This document shows, in pieces, positions 16,693 through 25,743 of a stretch of DNA of 35,507 nt. The notes under the pieces are model-generated. The model made no database searches. It was not told the origin of the DNA and was given only the letters and a program-made list of their open reading frames with translations. The position numbers and the translations under genes were made by a program. This DNA is from Actinomycetes bacterium. Lineage in GTDB: Bacteria; Actinomycetota; Actinomycetes; Propionibacteriales; Propionibacteriaceae. Numbering within the stretch: position 1 is the stretch's first letter; every line of letters starts with the position of its first letter. The stretch lies in assembly GCA_023442485.1 (NCBI GenBank), contig JAEZZG010000058.1, positions 1-35,507 of the forward strand, given 5' to 3'.

Positions 16693-19266
16693 GTGACGAT
16701 CCAACACGAAATCACTGAATCCGATCATCGACATTCGTTGCGGGTGTGGCCAGCCGCCGTCGTTGCTTTCGGATTAGTACTTTGCTCCCACATCATCGCC
16801 GGGCTCTACATCAAATATCCACCGTTTGGTTCGCAATCAGCCAACCTCGATGACCAATTCCGTCAAATCATTCCGTTCTTAGATCAATTCGGGACGATTC
16901 TTCGCGGCACATCGACATCCGACATGTTGTTCAACTGGAACATTGGGCTAGGCGCTAATTTCCTCCCTGATTACGCCACCCACTTGGCTGGCCCCTGGGA
17001 TTTCCTGGCCGGCATCGTCCCGATGACGATGACTGACGGCCTGGTGTGGATCATTGCCACCTTGAACTACTCCTGCGCTGCAGCCGCAATGGTCTATCTG
17101 CTCAACGCCATCCGACCTATCTCTAGTCAGTTCTCCCGCTGGCTGATCGCGGCGGTGAGTGCAGGTTACGGCCTATGTTCTTGGTCATTATCTACGGCCT
17201 ACCTGTTTCTCCCGTGGACCTACGGCCTGGTGGCATTCCCCATGATTACCCTGGCCGGAATATGGTCTATCCGCAGGATTCGGATGGGATGGTCTGTCGC
17301 CATCATCGCCCTCTTCTGGTGCTGTAACTACTACACCGCCTATATGGCATCGATCGCGGCCGCTGTTGTGATTATCACCTATCTGGTTGCCGAGAAAATC
17401 CCGTGGCGTCAAGCCCTAGCCGGGTTGGGTCGATTCACTGTGCGTGGCGCACTCGGCGTGGCCGGGTCAATGCCACTGTTACTGCCGACCTACCTGGCAT
17501 TGCAGGATTCGGCGAAATACGCCCCCACTGTTTTCTTCCAGTCATCCTTCGTGCCGATCACGAAGCGATTCTTCGGTTGGCTGTTGCCCATCACAGACAA
17601 CGCCTCCTCCACCCCCGCCATCTCTTCCTTGCTGATTCCCCTCCTGGCCGTGATCGCCATTCCCTTCGTGTCATCAATTCCTGTGCGGGCACGAATCGCC
17701 TGGTGCGTTGGCTGTATCTTCATGCTGACCTCAATCGTCTTCGTCCCGACCCTATTCCTGTGGCATGTGTTCACCATCCCCAACGGCAGTCTCTTCCGCG
17801 AGACATTCGTCGTGTCGGGATTCTTCGTGGTCGCAGCCTGGATTGGGATCGATGGCGTCCTGAAGAGATTCACCTTGTGGCCGCTGTGGGTGGCTCAAGC
17901 GGCCGTCGTGGTGATCTATCTCGCGTCTCGGCCGCGCGCGACTTACTTCAGCGTTCGAGTTCCGATCAACACATGGGCGACAAAATATGCCATCCTTGCC
18001 TGGCTCGTAGTGCTGACCGTCGTCACCATCTTGGCGCATCACAAGACCTTGCCAACCCGCATCATTGCGTCCGTGGTGATTTTGGGAACCCTCGCCGAAG
18101 GATCATTGAGTGTCGCTGTCATCCACTCCAAGATGATGGCCAAGTACGCCTACCCACAGTGGAGCCTATCTGCCAATACGGTCCCATTATTTGCCTCGAT
18201 CGCCGAACAATTTCAGGGACGGCAATGGCCCCACCACCGGACACTCTTCCAGTTTCCACTGCTGATGACCGGGGCATCATTGCTGAACTCTCCAGGAATC
18301 GCATACTGGTCTTCCGTCGCCGACCTCGATATGGCTAATGCCATGAAAGATCTCGGTCTTCAATACCTCGTCAATGGACGCATCATTCTTCACGCCCCCG
18401 ACGAGGCCTTGATGTCACTGCTGGGTGCCTCTGGCTATGTAACCGCTGACCACCTCAACGACAACGACACCACGATGATCTACCAGGCGATCCCCGCCAT
18501 GCCAGTAGCGCGGCTATTGCAGTCGCGCCCTGAGGCGTCGGCCACCGCCCAGACTATTTTTGATCACCGCAACCAACTCGTCACCCGCCCCATCTATTCT
18601 GAACCGGCAAGCATGACGGTCACGACACGGATGGAGCAGACCTCCCCGGTGATGGAGGTCACCACAACCTGCAGCGTCGGTACTCGTCCAGTCCTTCGCC
18701 GCCAAGACATGCCCTACGAGGCTGTAGTAACTGGGGTGAATCCAGGTGTGGAATCGAGCGGCGGCACGAGCCCAAGTTCAAAACTGAACACGGTCGACGA
18801 CTTCAAGCTCAGCTCCGCAGGAATCCCAGCCGTCTTTACCATCAAGATGGCCGCAGGGACCGTCGACAGTCTCCCGCCAGTACAGGTTGCCTGCTTGAAT
18901 CAAACCATCCTCGATGATGAGATCGCGGCAGCCCAAGAGCCGCAACAGCTTAGTCTCCAAGGGTCGACTATCAAGGCCAGATTCGCCCAACCCGTCACCG
19001 GAGAGCTGATCATCTCGACGGCAACAACTAAGGGATGGACATGTACCGTAGACGGTGAACGCACGACCCCCCGACGCACAGGAGGACTATTCTCACTGCC
19101 CATGGAAGACAGCCAGTCAGTGGAATGTCACTACCGCCCTGCAGGGTTGATCAGTGGAATGGGCATCGGCGCGGGTGCCTTGGTGGTGACCCTGACAGCG
19201 ATGATGATGGGATATAGGCGACGCCGACATACCCAGGCATCTCAACCAATCGACATATCGGAATAG
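16693..19266 (+). CDS. YfhO family multi-pass membrane protein (GT-C-like)
   Basis: An 857-residue protein. An N-terminal helix (about 18-38) is followed by an outside loop with PPFGSQSANLDDQFRQ, carrying the acidic pair common to GT-C glycosyltransferases. The loop WNIGLGANFLPDYATHLAGPWDF matches the YfhO hallmark N-x-G-L-G...Y. About ten further helices run to near residue 490. A large extracytoplasmic region (about 495-830) and a final helix near 830-850 complete it. Bacillus YfhO is needed to glycosylate lipoteichoic acid, so a role in decorating a surface glycopolymer with sugar from a lipid carrier is plausible. The start is GTG 16693 with GAGGA six bases upstream. coaBC begins 10 bases after its stop, so the two are likely cotranscribed. 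Confidence 0.85.
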   Translation: MTIQHEITESDHRHSLRVWPAAVVAFGLVLCSHIIAGLYIKYPPFGSQSANLDDQFRQIIPFLDQFGTILRGTSTSDMLFNWNIGLGANFLPDYATHLAGPWDFLAGIVPMTMTDGLVWIIATLNYSCAAAAMVYLLNAIRPISSQFSRWLIAAVSAGYGLCSWSLSTAYLFLPWTYGLVAFPMITLAGIWSIRRIRMGWSVAIIALFWCCNYYTAYMASIAAAVVIITYLVAEKIPWRQALAGLGRFTVRGALGVAGSMPLLLPTYLALQDSAKYAPTVFFQSSFVPITKRFFGWLLPITDNASSTPAISSLLIPLLAVIAIPFVSSIPVRARIAWCVGCIFMLTSIVFVPTLFLWHVFTIPNGSLFRETFVVSGFFVVAAWIGIDGVLKRFTLWPLWVAQAAVVVIYLASRPRATYFSVRVPINTWATKYAILAWLVVLTVVTILAHHKTLPTRIIASVVILGTLAEGSLSVAVIHSKMMAKYAYPQWSLSANTVPLFASIAEQFQGRQWPHHRTLFQFPLLMTGASLLNSPGIAYWSSVADLDMANAMKDLGLQYLVNGRIILHAPDEALMSLLGASGYVTADHLNDNDTTMIYQAIPAMPVARLLQSRPEASATAQTIFDHRNQLVTRPIYSEPASMTVTTRMEQTSPVMEVTTTCSVGTRPVLRRQDMPYEAVVTGVNPGVESSGGTSPSSKLNTVDDFKLSSAGIPAVFTIKMAAGTVDSLPPVQVACLNQTILDDEIAAAQEPQQLSLQGSTIKARFAQPVTGELIISTATTKGWTCTVDGERTTPRRTGGLFSLPMEDSQSVECHYRPAGLISGMGIGAGALVVTLTAMMMGYRRRRHTQASQPIDISE

Positions 19267-19276
19267 GGAGCGCGAA

Positions 19277-20482
19277 ATGAAAGCCAATATCGTCGTGGCG
19301 ATCAGCTCGTCAATCGCGGTATTCAAGGCAGCTCAGCTAGTGTCTGACCTAGTCAAGGAACACTCGGTACAGGTCGTGATGACTGCCAACGCAACCAAGT
19401 ACATGTCGGCGTTGACCTTCGAGACTTTGACCAAACGTCCGGTCTATACCCAGATGTACGGCGACGACGTGGACTTCTCCTCCGTGGCCCACATTGAGGT
19501 GGCGAAATGGGCCGACCTGATTGTGGCTTGTCCGGCGACGGCTAACCTCATCGCGAAGATGGCTCACGGGATTGCCGACGACTTCGTCTCTACCCTGATG
19601 CTGGCAGCCCGCTGCCCCATCTTGGTTTGTCCGGCCATGAACACGACGATGCTGAATCACCCGGCGACCCAAGATAACCTGGCAACCCTGATTGACCGGG
19701 GTGTTGCCGTTGTCGGTACTGGTTCAGGACTGCTGGCATGTGGCGATGTGGGGGATGGGAAACTGGCTAGCCTGGACTTGATCGAGGACCAGATCGTCAA
19801 GGCGCTAGCAGACCAGGATGCCGATTTGGCTGGGCTGAATCTCACCATCACCGCCGGCCCCACCCGAGAGGCGATTGACCCGGTGCGGTTCATCACCAAT
19901 CACTCCACCGGCAAGATGGGCTATGCCCTCGCTGAGGTTGCCGCCCGGCGCGGAGCGAAGGTGGTACTGATCTCAGGCCCGGTCGGGCTGACTCCTCCGT
20001 CAGGGGTGGACGTGATCGACGTCGTCAGTGCCCAAGATATGTTTGAAGCAGTGCGCCAGACCATCAACAACACAGATATTCTGATCAAGTCTGCTGCCGT
20101 TGCCGATTACCGCCCCGCCGAGATCGCCGAGCACAAGATCAAGAAATCCGGCGAGGCCATGTCGATTCAACTCGAACGCACCACAGATATTCTGCACTGG
20201 GTAGGGACTCACGCCACCCCTGGCCTGGTTGTGTGTGGGTTTGCCATGGAAACCGAGAATCTCTTGGCCAACGCCCAGTCGAAACTAGAACACAAGAACT
20301 GCGATCTACTCGTTGCAAATTCGTTGCGCACTCCGGGTGCGGGCTTCGGGACCGACACCAACGTGGCCACCCTGATTTGGCCAGATCGCACTGAGTCGCT
20401 GCCGATCATGTCCAAGATGCAGCTAGCAGATCGAATTCTTAGCGAGTGCGCCGCGATTCATCGACGCAAGCAACAGGCCTAA
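19277..20482 (+). CDS. coaBC: Bifunctional phosphopantothenoylcysteine decarboxylase / phosphopantothenate-cysteine ligase CoaBC
   Basis: CoaBC makes 4'-phosphopantetheine for coenzyme A. The FMN-dependent CoaC half (1-180) has the catalytic His in AHIEVAKWADL (H72), CPATANLIAKMAHGIADD, the PAMNTTM loop (119-125) and the active-site Cys in LLACGDVGDGKL (C155). The CoaB half (about 188-401) has TAGPTREAIDPVRFITNHSTGKMG with N208, AAVADYRP and HKIKKSG (K289 region). Length (401) is normal. Unusual: the FMN phosphate loop, generally SGGIAAYK-like, reads SSSIAVFKA. The start is ATG 19277 with GGGAG upstream, 10 bases after the YfhO-type gene. In many Actinomycetota coaBC follows rpoZ, so this placement is different. 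Confidence 0.94.
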   Translation: MKANIVVAISSSIAVFKAAQLVSDLVKEHSVQVVMTANATKYMSALTFETLTKRPVYTQMYGDDVDFSSVAHIEVAKWADLIVACPATANLIAKMAHGIADDFVSTLMLAARCPILVCPAMNTTMLNHPATQDNLATLIDRGVAVVGTGSGLLACGDVGDGKLASLDLIEDQIVKALADQDADLAGLNLTITAGPTREAIDPVRFITNHSTGKMGYALAEVAARRGAKVVLISGPVGLTPPSGVDVIDVVSAQDMFEAVRQTINNTDILIKSAAVADYRPAEIAEHKIKKSGEAMSIQLERTTDILHWVGTHATPGLVVCGFAMETENLLANAQSKLEHKNCDLLVANSLRTPGAGFGTDTNVATLIWPDRTESLPIMSKMQLADRILSECAAIHRRKQQA

Positions 20483-20595
20483 TCGGCAACTGTTGAGTGC
20501 AGTGGCGCTTGGAGCCAAGCCCTTGCGGGGCGCTTCATCGTGGCCTGGGGCAGGTGGTTTTGTGAGGGCATCTGGCTGCAACGATTGCGCAACGG

Positions 20596-20940
20596 CTATT
20601 TGAACCGGGCAAACAGGCGCATCAACCTTGCCCAAGTACGGTTCGACACTGCCGGCGGCGGGGTGATCGGCCACACCCTAGACGCAGGCATCGTGCGCGT
20701 CTTGGTAAAAGACAGCACACCTTCTCTCCCGTGACGGCAGCCGACTCCCGAGCGTCCCCAACCTGACATGGGCGCCGATGTGCTTGCCCAGCTCGCCGAG
20801 TATCCGTCGTTGATGTTGACCGATCCTGCGTTGAGCTGCCCGGCAACCTCCATGGCCTGATTGACGGGCCCCCAGACGGAGGCGTTGAGGCCGTAGTCGG
20901 TGTCGTTGGCTGCGTCGATCGCTTCACGGGCACGATCACC
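20596..20940 (-). pseudogene. Decayed aldehyde dehydrogenase (succinate-semialdehyde dehydrogenase-like), C-terminal remnant
   Basis: On the minus strand an open stretch reads EAIDAANDTDYGLNASVWG, then LNAGSVNIND, APMSGWGRSGVGCRHG and GVLSFTKTRT. This is the conserved end of NAD(P)-dependent aldehyde dehydrogenases, closest in pattern to GabD/SSADH-type proteins (AN-x-T-x-YGLNASV, GxVNIN, APMGG-x-x-SG-x-G-RRHG-x-EG). The catalytic Cys and Glu, nucleotide-binding domain and start are absent: homology begins about 50 bases from the guaA stop. About 100 codons survive without a frameshift, ending at the TAG at 20596. It is a relic of a gene deleted at its 5' side. The rest of 20483-20987 shows no gene, only a short hairpin (GCTTGG-AG-CCAAGC, 20507-20520) after coaBC with no T-run. 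Confidence 0.8.
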
Positions 20941-20987
20941 GATCGCAGGTCCGCGCAGCGCAGACATGGTTGACATGCCTGAAGAAT

Positions 20988-22544
20988 CTACTCCCACTCG
21001 ATGGTGGCCGGAGGCTTCGAGGTGACGTCAAGCACGACTCGATTGATCTCTGGGCATTCGTTGGTGATCCGAGTCGAGATGGACTCCAGCAGCTCATAGG
21101 GCAGGCGTGACCAGTCCGCAGTCATCGCGTCCTCTGAAGTGATTGGGCGCAGCACGATCGGGTGGCCGTAGGTGCGTCCATCCCCTTGGACCCCGACGGA
21201 TCTGACATCGGCTAGTAGCACCACTGGGAACTGCCAGACATCTCGCTCAATCCCGGACTTGTGTAGCTCGTCACGGGCAATGAAATCGGCACGACGCAAG
21301 ATGTCGAGACGTTCAGGAGTTACAGCACCGACGATGCGAATTGCCAATCCAGGGCCGGGGAAGGGTTGCCGCCAGACCATCTCATCGGGCAGACCTAGCT
21401 CGGTGCCGACGGCGCGAACCTCGTCCTTGAACAGGGCGCGCAACGGTTCCACCAGCTCAAACTGCATGTCATCAGGCAGACCACCGACATTGTGATGAGA
21501 CTTGATGTTGGCGGTGCCGTCTCCCCCACCCGACTCGACCACGTCCGGGTAGAGAGTGCCTTGACACAAGAAATCAATACCCTTCTCATCGCTGAGTCTG
21601 CGGGCCTCTTTCTCGAACACGCGGATAAACTCGCGGCCGATAATCTTGCGTTTTTGTTCAGGATCGGTGACTCCGTCCAGACAGGAGAGGAACCGGTCAG
21701 CTTCTTCGGCGACGACCAGATCGACACCGGTGACAGCGACGAAATCTTCCTTGACTTGGTCGGCCTCTCCTAGACGCAGCAGACCGTGATCGACGAAGAC
21801 GCAGGTCAACTGATCGCCGATGGCCTTCTGGACCAAAGCCGCTGCCACGGCGGAATCTACCCCTCCAGACAGGGCGCACAGCACTCGTTTGTCGCCGACT
21901 TGATCACGAACCTTAGCTACCAGATCATCGACGATGGAGGCAGGCGTCCACGACGGTGAGCACCCAGCGATCTGGTAGAGGAAGTTCTCTAAGACTTGCT
22001 GACCGAGCTGAGAATGTCCGACCTCTGGGTGCCATTGGACACCGGCCAGGCCGCGTTCTAGGTCTTCAAAGGCCGCGACGGGTGCCCCTGCGGTGTCGGC
22101 GAGAGTGCTGAACCCTTCGGGTGATCTCGATACCGAGTCCCCGTGGCTCATCCAGACATGGATTTGGCTAGGCAGCCCATCTAGCAGACAGCTTCGACCC
22201 GTCGGGATCGACAGGGAGGTACGTCCATATTCACGCAGACCCGTTTGGGCGACCGCTCCGCCAAGTGCCTGAGCCATCGCCTGGAAGCCGTAACAAATCC
22301 CCAACACCGGGACCCCAGCCTCAAAGAGTCTCGGATCGACCTGGGGTGCATTGTCGGCATAGACCGACTGTGGACCGCCCGAGAGGATGATCGCCTTAGG
22401 CTTGCGGGCGAGGATCTCCTCCACAGACGCCGAATGAGGCATGATTTCTGAATAAACGCAGGCTTCACGAACCCGACGAGCAATCAACTGGGCGTACTGG
22501 GCGCCAAAGTCGATGACGAGAACTAGATCATGGCTTTGAGTCAC
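20988..22544 (-). CDS. guaA: GMP synthase (glutamine-hydrolysing) GuaA
   Basis: GuaA converts XMP to GMP with ATP and glutamine. The class I amidotransferase domain (1-195) has the nucleophile in GICYGFQ (C84) and the His-Glu pair in QWHPEVGHS (H172, E174). The ATP pyrophosphatase P-loop is SGGVDS (226-231). The C-terminal dimerisation/XMP-binding part has RQPFPGPGLAIRI, DGRTYGHPIVLRP and the family-typical end KPPATIEWE. The 518 residues match the family. The start is GTG 22544, 9 bases after the chorismate mutase stop, with an AGATAGG upstream sequence as a weak ribosome-binding site, so translational coupling is likely. It is the last intact gene of the guaB-guaB3-aroQ-guaA run. Confidence 0.97.
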   Translation of the reverse strand: MTQSHDLVLVIDFGAQYAQLIARRVREACVYSEIMPHSASVEEILARKPKAIILSGGPQSVYADNAPQVDPRLFEAGVPVLGICYGFQAMAQALGGAVAQTGLREYGRTSLSIPTGRSCLLDGLPSQIHVWMSHGDSVSRSPEGFSTLADTAGAPVAAFEDLERGLAGVQWHPEVGHSQLGQQVLENFLYQIAGCSPSWTPASIVDDLVAKVRDQVGDKRVLCALSGGVDSAVAAALVQKAIGDQLTCVFVDHGLLRLGEADQVKEDFVAVTGVDLVVAEEADRFLSCLDGVTDPEQKRKIIGREFIRVFEKEARRLSDEKGIDFLCQGTLYPDVVESGGGDGTANIKSHHNVGGLPDDMQFELVEPLRALFKDEVRAVGTELGLPDEMVWRQPFPGPGLAIRIVGAVTPERLDILRRADFIARDELHKSGIERDVWQFPVVLLADVRSVGVQGDGRTYGHPIVLRPITSEDAMTADWSRLPYELLESISTRITNECPEINRVVLDVTSKPPATIEWE

Positions 22545-22553
22545 TGACTTAAC

Positions 22554-22925
22554 CTATCTTGTCGAGGCGGGGTTGACGAGATCAGCGGAAGAATCGCGCT
22601 CACGAATTCGCTCGTGGTTGCGCACGACGGTGGTCACGATGAAGCTGAGCAGGTCTTCGGCGAACTGCGGGTCAAGCTGAGCGTCGTCGGCAAGCTGACG
22701 GAGTCGGGCGATCTGGGCACGCTCACGATCCTTGTCGGCAGGGGGGAGGCCCAACTCGGCCTTCAACTCCCCCACCCTCTGAGAGATCTTGAACCGTTCA
22801 GCCAAGATGTGGATGATCGCCGAGTCAAAGTTGTCGATACTCTGGCGCAGCCGGCGCAGTTCATCGGGGGCTTCCGGGACGCCGACTTCCGCACTGATCA
22901 CGGTGGCATCAATGTCGCGCTCCAT
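22554..22925 (-). CDS. Chorismate mutase, AroQ type
   Basis: A 123-residue protein whose central helical part LRRLRQSIDNFDSAIIHILAERFKISQRVGELKAELG (written here only to mark residues 23-59) has the AroQ pattern: Arg near the start, IDxxD, LxxR and V-x-x-x-K. A second helix block, RERAQIARLRQLADD, and a third, FIVTTVVRNHERIRE, complete the three-helix fold. It should convert chorismate to prephenate for Phe/Tyr synthesis. ATG 22925 is chosen since AAGGAGG lies eight bases upstream; the longer GTG start at 22943 would put that sequence inside the gene. It sits between guaB3 and guaA, which fits an operon even though the pathway differs. Confidence 0.9.
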   Translation of the reverse strand: MERDIDATVISAEVGVPEAPDELRRLRQSIDNFDSAIIHILAERFKISQRVGELKAELGLPPADKDRERAQIARLRQLADDAQLDPQFAEDLLSFIVTTVVRNHERIRERDSSADLVNPASTR

Positions 22926-22948
22926 CGAGGTAACCTCCTTCACTCAAG

Positions 22949-24052
22949 TTAGCGCAGCACAATCTCGATTCGCTGGAACTCCTTAACTTCGGTGTAACCG
23001 GTTGAGGCCATCGCGCGGCGCAACGCACCAACCAGGTTCATGGTGCCGTCAGAGATCGATGAGGGGCCGAGGACGACCTCACGCAAGGTCCCGATCGGCT
23101 CAAAGCGGACCCTGGCACCACGAGGTAGCGAGTCGTGCCAGGCCTCAGCACCCCAATGCCAGCCGTGGCCGGGTGCTTCTGAGGCTCGCGCTAATGCAGA
23201 CCCCACCATCACCGCGTCGGCACCGCAAGCCAAGGCCTTGATCATGTCGCCAGAGCGGCCCACAGATCCGTCAGCGATCACATGAACATAGCGGCCGCCT
23301 GACTCGTCGAGGTAGTCTCGACGGGCTTCGCAGACGTCGGCTAATGCAGAGGCCATCGGCACCTCGACACCGAGGACATCGCGGTTAGCGTGGGCAGCCC
23401 CACCACCGAAACCGACCAGGACGCCAGCGGCACCGGCACGCATCAAGTGCAGCGATGTCTGGTAGGTGGCGCAGCCACCGACAATCACCGGGGAATCGAG
23501 GTCGTAGATGAATGATTTCAGGTTCAGCGGCTCCGCGACGTCAGAAACGTGGTCGGCGGATACCGTCGTTCCGCGAATCACGAAGAAATCAAGCTGAGCT
23601 TCGCTGATCTCGCGGGCGAACCGTTTGGTGTTGGCCGGGGATAATGAGCCGGCCACGACTACCCCTGAATCACGGATCTGGCGGACACGTTCGGTAATCA
23701 GCTCCGGTTTGATCGGCTCCGCGTAGATCGACTGCATCATCCGAGTGGCAGCCACCGGATCGTCGATGGTTGCTAGCTCGGCAAGGAAGGGGGTTGGGTC
23801 GTCGTAGCGGGTCCACAATCCTTCCAGGTTCAGCACACCGAACCCGCCTAGTTTTCCGAAAGCAATCACCGTCTCAGGAGACATGATGGAATCCATCGGG
23901 GCGGCCATCATCGGGAAATCGAAGCTGAAGGCGTCGATCTGCCAGCTCAGATTGACTTGCTCCATTCCGCGGGTACGCCGTGACGGCACGATGGAGATGT
24001 CGTCGAGAGAATAGGCCTTGGTCGCGCGCTTGGATCGCCCAATGTCGTACAT
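22949..24052 (-). CDS. guaB3: GuaB3 family IMP dehydrogenase-related protein
   Basis: A 367-residue TIM-barrel relative of IMP dehydrogenase typical of Actinomycetota, opening MYDIGRSKRATKAYSLDDISIVPSR as GuaB3 proteins do. It has no CBS domains. The substrate loop where IMPDH carries its catalytic Cys reads VGFGGGAAHANRDVLG, with no Cys, so classical IMPDH chemistry is doubtful. The flavin/phosphate region VIADGSVGRSGDMIKALACGADAVMVG is intact. GuaB3 of Actinomycetota has no settled role. ATG 24052 has AGGAG five bases upstream. It follows guaB by 119 bases on the same strand and precedes the chorismate mutase by 23. Confidence 0.92.
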   Translation of the reverse strand: MYDIGRSKRATKAYSLDDISIVPSRRTRGMEQVNLSWQIDAFSFDFPMMAAPMDSIMSPETVIAFGKLGGFGVLNLEGLWTRYDDPTPFLAELATIDDPVAATRMMQSIYAEPIKPELITERVRQIRDSGVVVAGSLSPANTKRFAREISEAQLDFFVIRGTTVSADHVSDVAEPLNLKSFIYDLDSPVIVGGCATYQTSLHLMRAGAAGVLVGFGGGAAHANRDVLGVEVPMASALADVCEARRDYLDESGGRYVHVIADGSVGRSGDMIKALACGADAVMVGSALARASEAPGHGWHWGAEAWHDSLPRGARVRFEPIGTLREVVLGPSSISDGTMNLVGALRRAMASTGYTEVKEFQRIEIVLR

Positions 24053-24171
24053 AAAAACTCCTGTTCGTGGATGAGGCGCCTGTTTGGGCACCGTCCTGGT
24101 TTCGCCGTCAAAGTCTCAGAAGCTGACGTCGACTCGCCTGGCACACCGACAGTGACGCTGACTTGCCGGCA

Positions 24172-25743
24172 TTACCCCTTGTGACTGCTGTAGTTTGGGG
24201 CCTCAACCGTCATCTGGATGTCGTGCGGATGAGACTCTCTCAGGCCAGCCGAGGTGATCCGGACAAACTTTCCTCGCCGATGCAGTTCGTCGATCGTGCG
24301 CGCACCGGTATAGAACATGGACTGGTGCAAACCGCCGAGGAGTTGATAGACGACAGCGCCTACCGGCCCCCGATAGGGAACCTGGCCTTCAATACCTTCA
24401 GGGATGATCTTGTCATTACTGGACACATCGGACTGGAAGTAGCGGTCCTTGGAATAAGACATGTGACGGCCTCGAGTCGCCATCGCACCCAATGACCCCA
24501 TCCCTCGATAGGCCTTGAACTGCTTCCCGTTGATGAAAACCAGCTCACCAGGGGATTCATCGCAACCGGCCAGCAGCGACCCCAACATCACGGAATCCGC
24601 GCCGGCAACTAAGGCTTTGGCAATGTCTCCGGAGTATTGCAGACCGCCATCGCCGATCACCGGGACCCCGGCGGGGCGACATGCGCGAGCGGCGTCATGA
24701 ATGGCCGTGATCTGGGGAACGCCCACACCAGCAACCACGCGGGTGGTACAGATAGAGCCCGGCCCCACGCCGACCTTGACGGCATCGGCGCCGGCTTCGA
24801 CGAGGGCCTTCGCGCCGGCATAGGTGGCCACATTGCCGCCAATCACGTCTACCCCGGCACAAGCCGGATCAGATTTGAGTTTGCCAATCATGTCGAGTTC
24901 AGCGCGGGAATGACCGTGGGCAGTATCGACCACCAACACGTCCACCCCGGCTTCGACCAGGTTCATCGCCCGCTCCCAGGCGTCACCGAAAACCCCGATA
25001 CCTGCGCCGACCCGGAGCCGGCCTTGATTGTCCTTCGAGGCGTTGGGGTATTTGTCGGTCTTGACGAAATCCTTGAGGGTGATCAACCCTTTCAACTTGT
25101 TTTGGTCATCAACAAGGGGCAGCTTCTCGATCTTGTGCTTACCCAACAAAGCCAGGGCCTGTTCACCGGGGATTCCGACGTAACCGGTCACCAACGGCAT
25201 CGGCGTCATCACATCGCCAACCTTGCGCTCAGGATCAGTCTCAAAGCGCATATCGCGGTTGGTGATGATCCCGAGTAAGGTCATGTCGTCAGAGACGACC
25301 GGCACCCCGGAGATGCGGTAGGTGTGGCACATGTCATCGGCGTCTTTAATGGTGGCGTCGGGTGAGATGGTGATCGGGACGGCAATCATGCCAGCTTCAG
25401 AACGTTTCACCTGATCGACCTGGTGGGCTTGCTCCTCGATTGACATATTGCGGTGCAGAATACCGATCCCGCCCTCGCGGGCCATCTGGATCGCCATGCG
25501 GGACTCCGTGACGGTGTCCATCGCGGCAGAAAGCAGCGGGGTCTTCAAGACGATGTTCTTCGACAACCGGGTGGATGTGTCCACCTCGGAGGGGATCACG
25601 TCCGAGCACTGCGGCATCAAGAGGACATCGTCGAAGGTCAGCCCAAGACAGCCGAAGGGGCTCGGCACCGACACCGGAACTAGGTCTTCGTCGGAAGAGT
25701 GAGAGTTTGGGGACAGGAAATCTGCAGCACATTGATCGGACAC
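24172..25743 (-). CDS. guaB: Inosine-5'-monophosphate dehydrogenase GuaB
   Basis: GuaB oxidises IMP to XMP with NAD, the rate-limiting step to guanine nucleotides. The 523-residue protein has the opening LTFDDVLLMPQCSDV (35-49) and a two-CBS Bateman module (about 114-230). The catalytic loop is GPGSICTTRVVAGVG with C332. The flap has YRGMGSLGAM and RYFQSD, and VPYRGPVGAVVYQLLGGL follows. Its N-terminus, up to about residue 30, is longer and more acidic than usual. The start is GTG 25743 preceded by GAGAGG at a six-base spacing; a TTG 45 bases upstream is also in frame but unsupported. It heads the minus-strand guaB-guaB3-aroQ-guaA group. Confidence 0.96.
   Translation of the reverse strand: MSDQCAADFLSPNSHSSDEDLVPVSVPSPFGCLGLTFDDVLLMPQCSDVIPSEVDTSTRLSKNIVLKTPLLSAAMDTVTESRMAIQMAREGGIGILHRNMSIEEQAHQVDQVKRSEAGMIAVPITISPDATIKDADDMCHTYRISGVPVVSDDMTLLGIITNRDMRFETDPERKVGDVMTPMPLVTGYVGIPGEQALALLGKHKIEKLPLVDDQNKLKGLITLKDFVKTDKYPNASKDNQGRLRVGAGIGVFGDAWERAMNLVEAGVDVLVVDTAHGHSRAELDMIGKLKSDPACAGVDVIGGNVATYAGAKALVEAGADAVKVGVGPGSICTTRVVAGVGVPQITAIHDAARACRPAGVPVIGDGGLQYSGDIAKALVAGADSVMLGSLLAGCDESPGELVFINGKQFKAYRGMGSLGAMATRGRHMSYSKDRYFQSDVSSNDKIIPEGIEGQVPYRGPVGAVVYQLLGGLHQSMFYTGARTIDELHRRGKFVRITSAGLRESHPHDIQMTVEAPNYSSHKG

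Noticed and set aside
17403..18338. A 311-codon open frame overlapping the YfhO-type gene in another frame.
   Set aside because: Its Arg/His/Pro-rich composition is that of an out-of-frame reading of high-GC DNA, and the overlapped gene is well supported.
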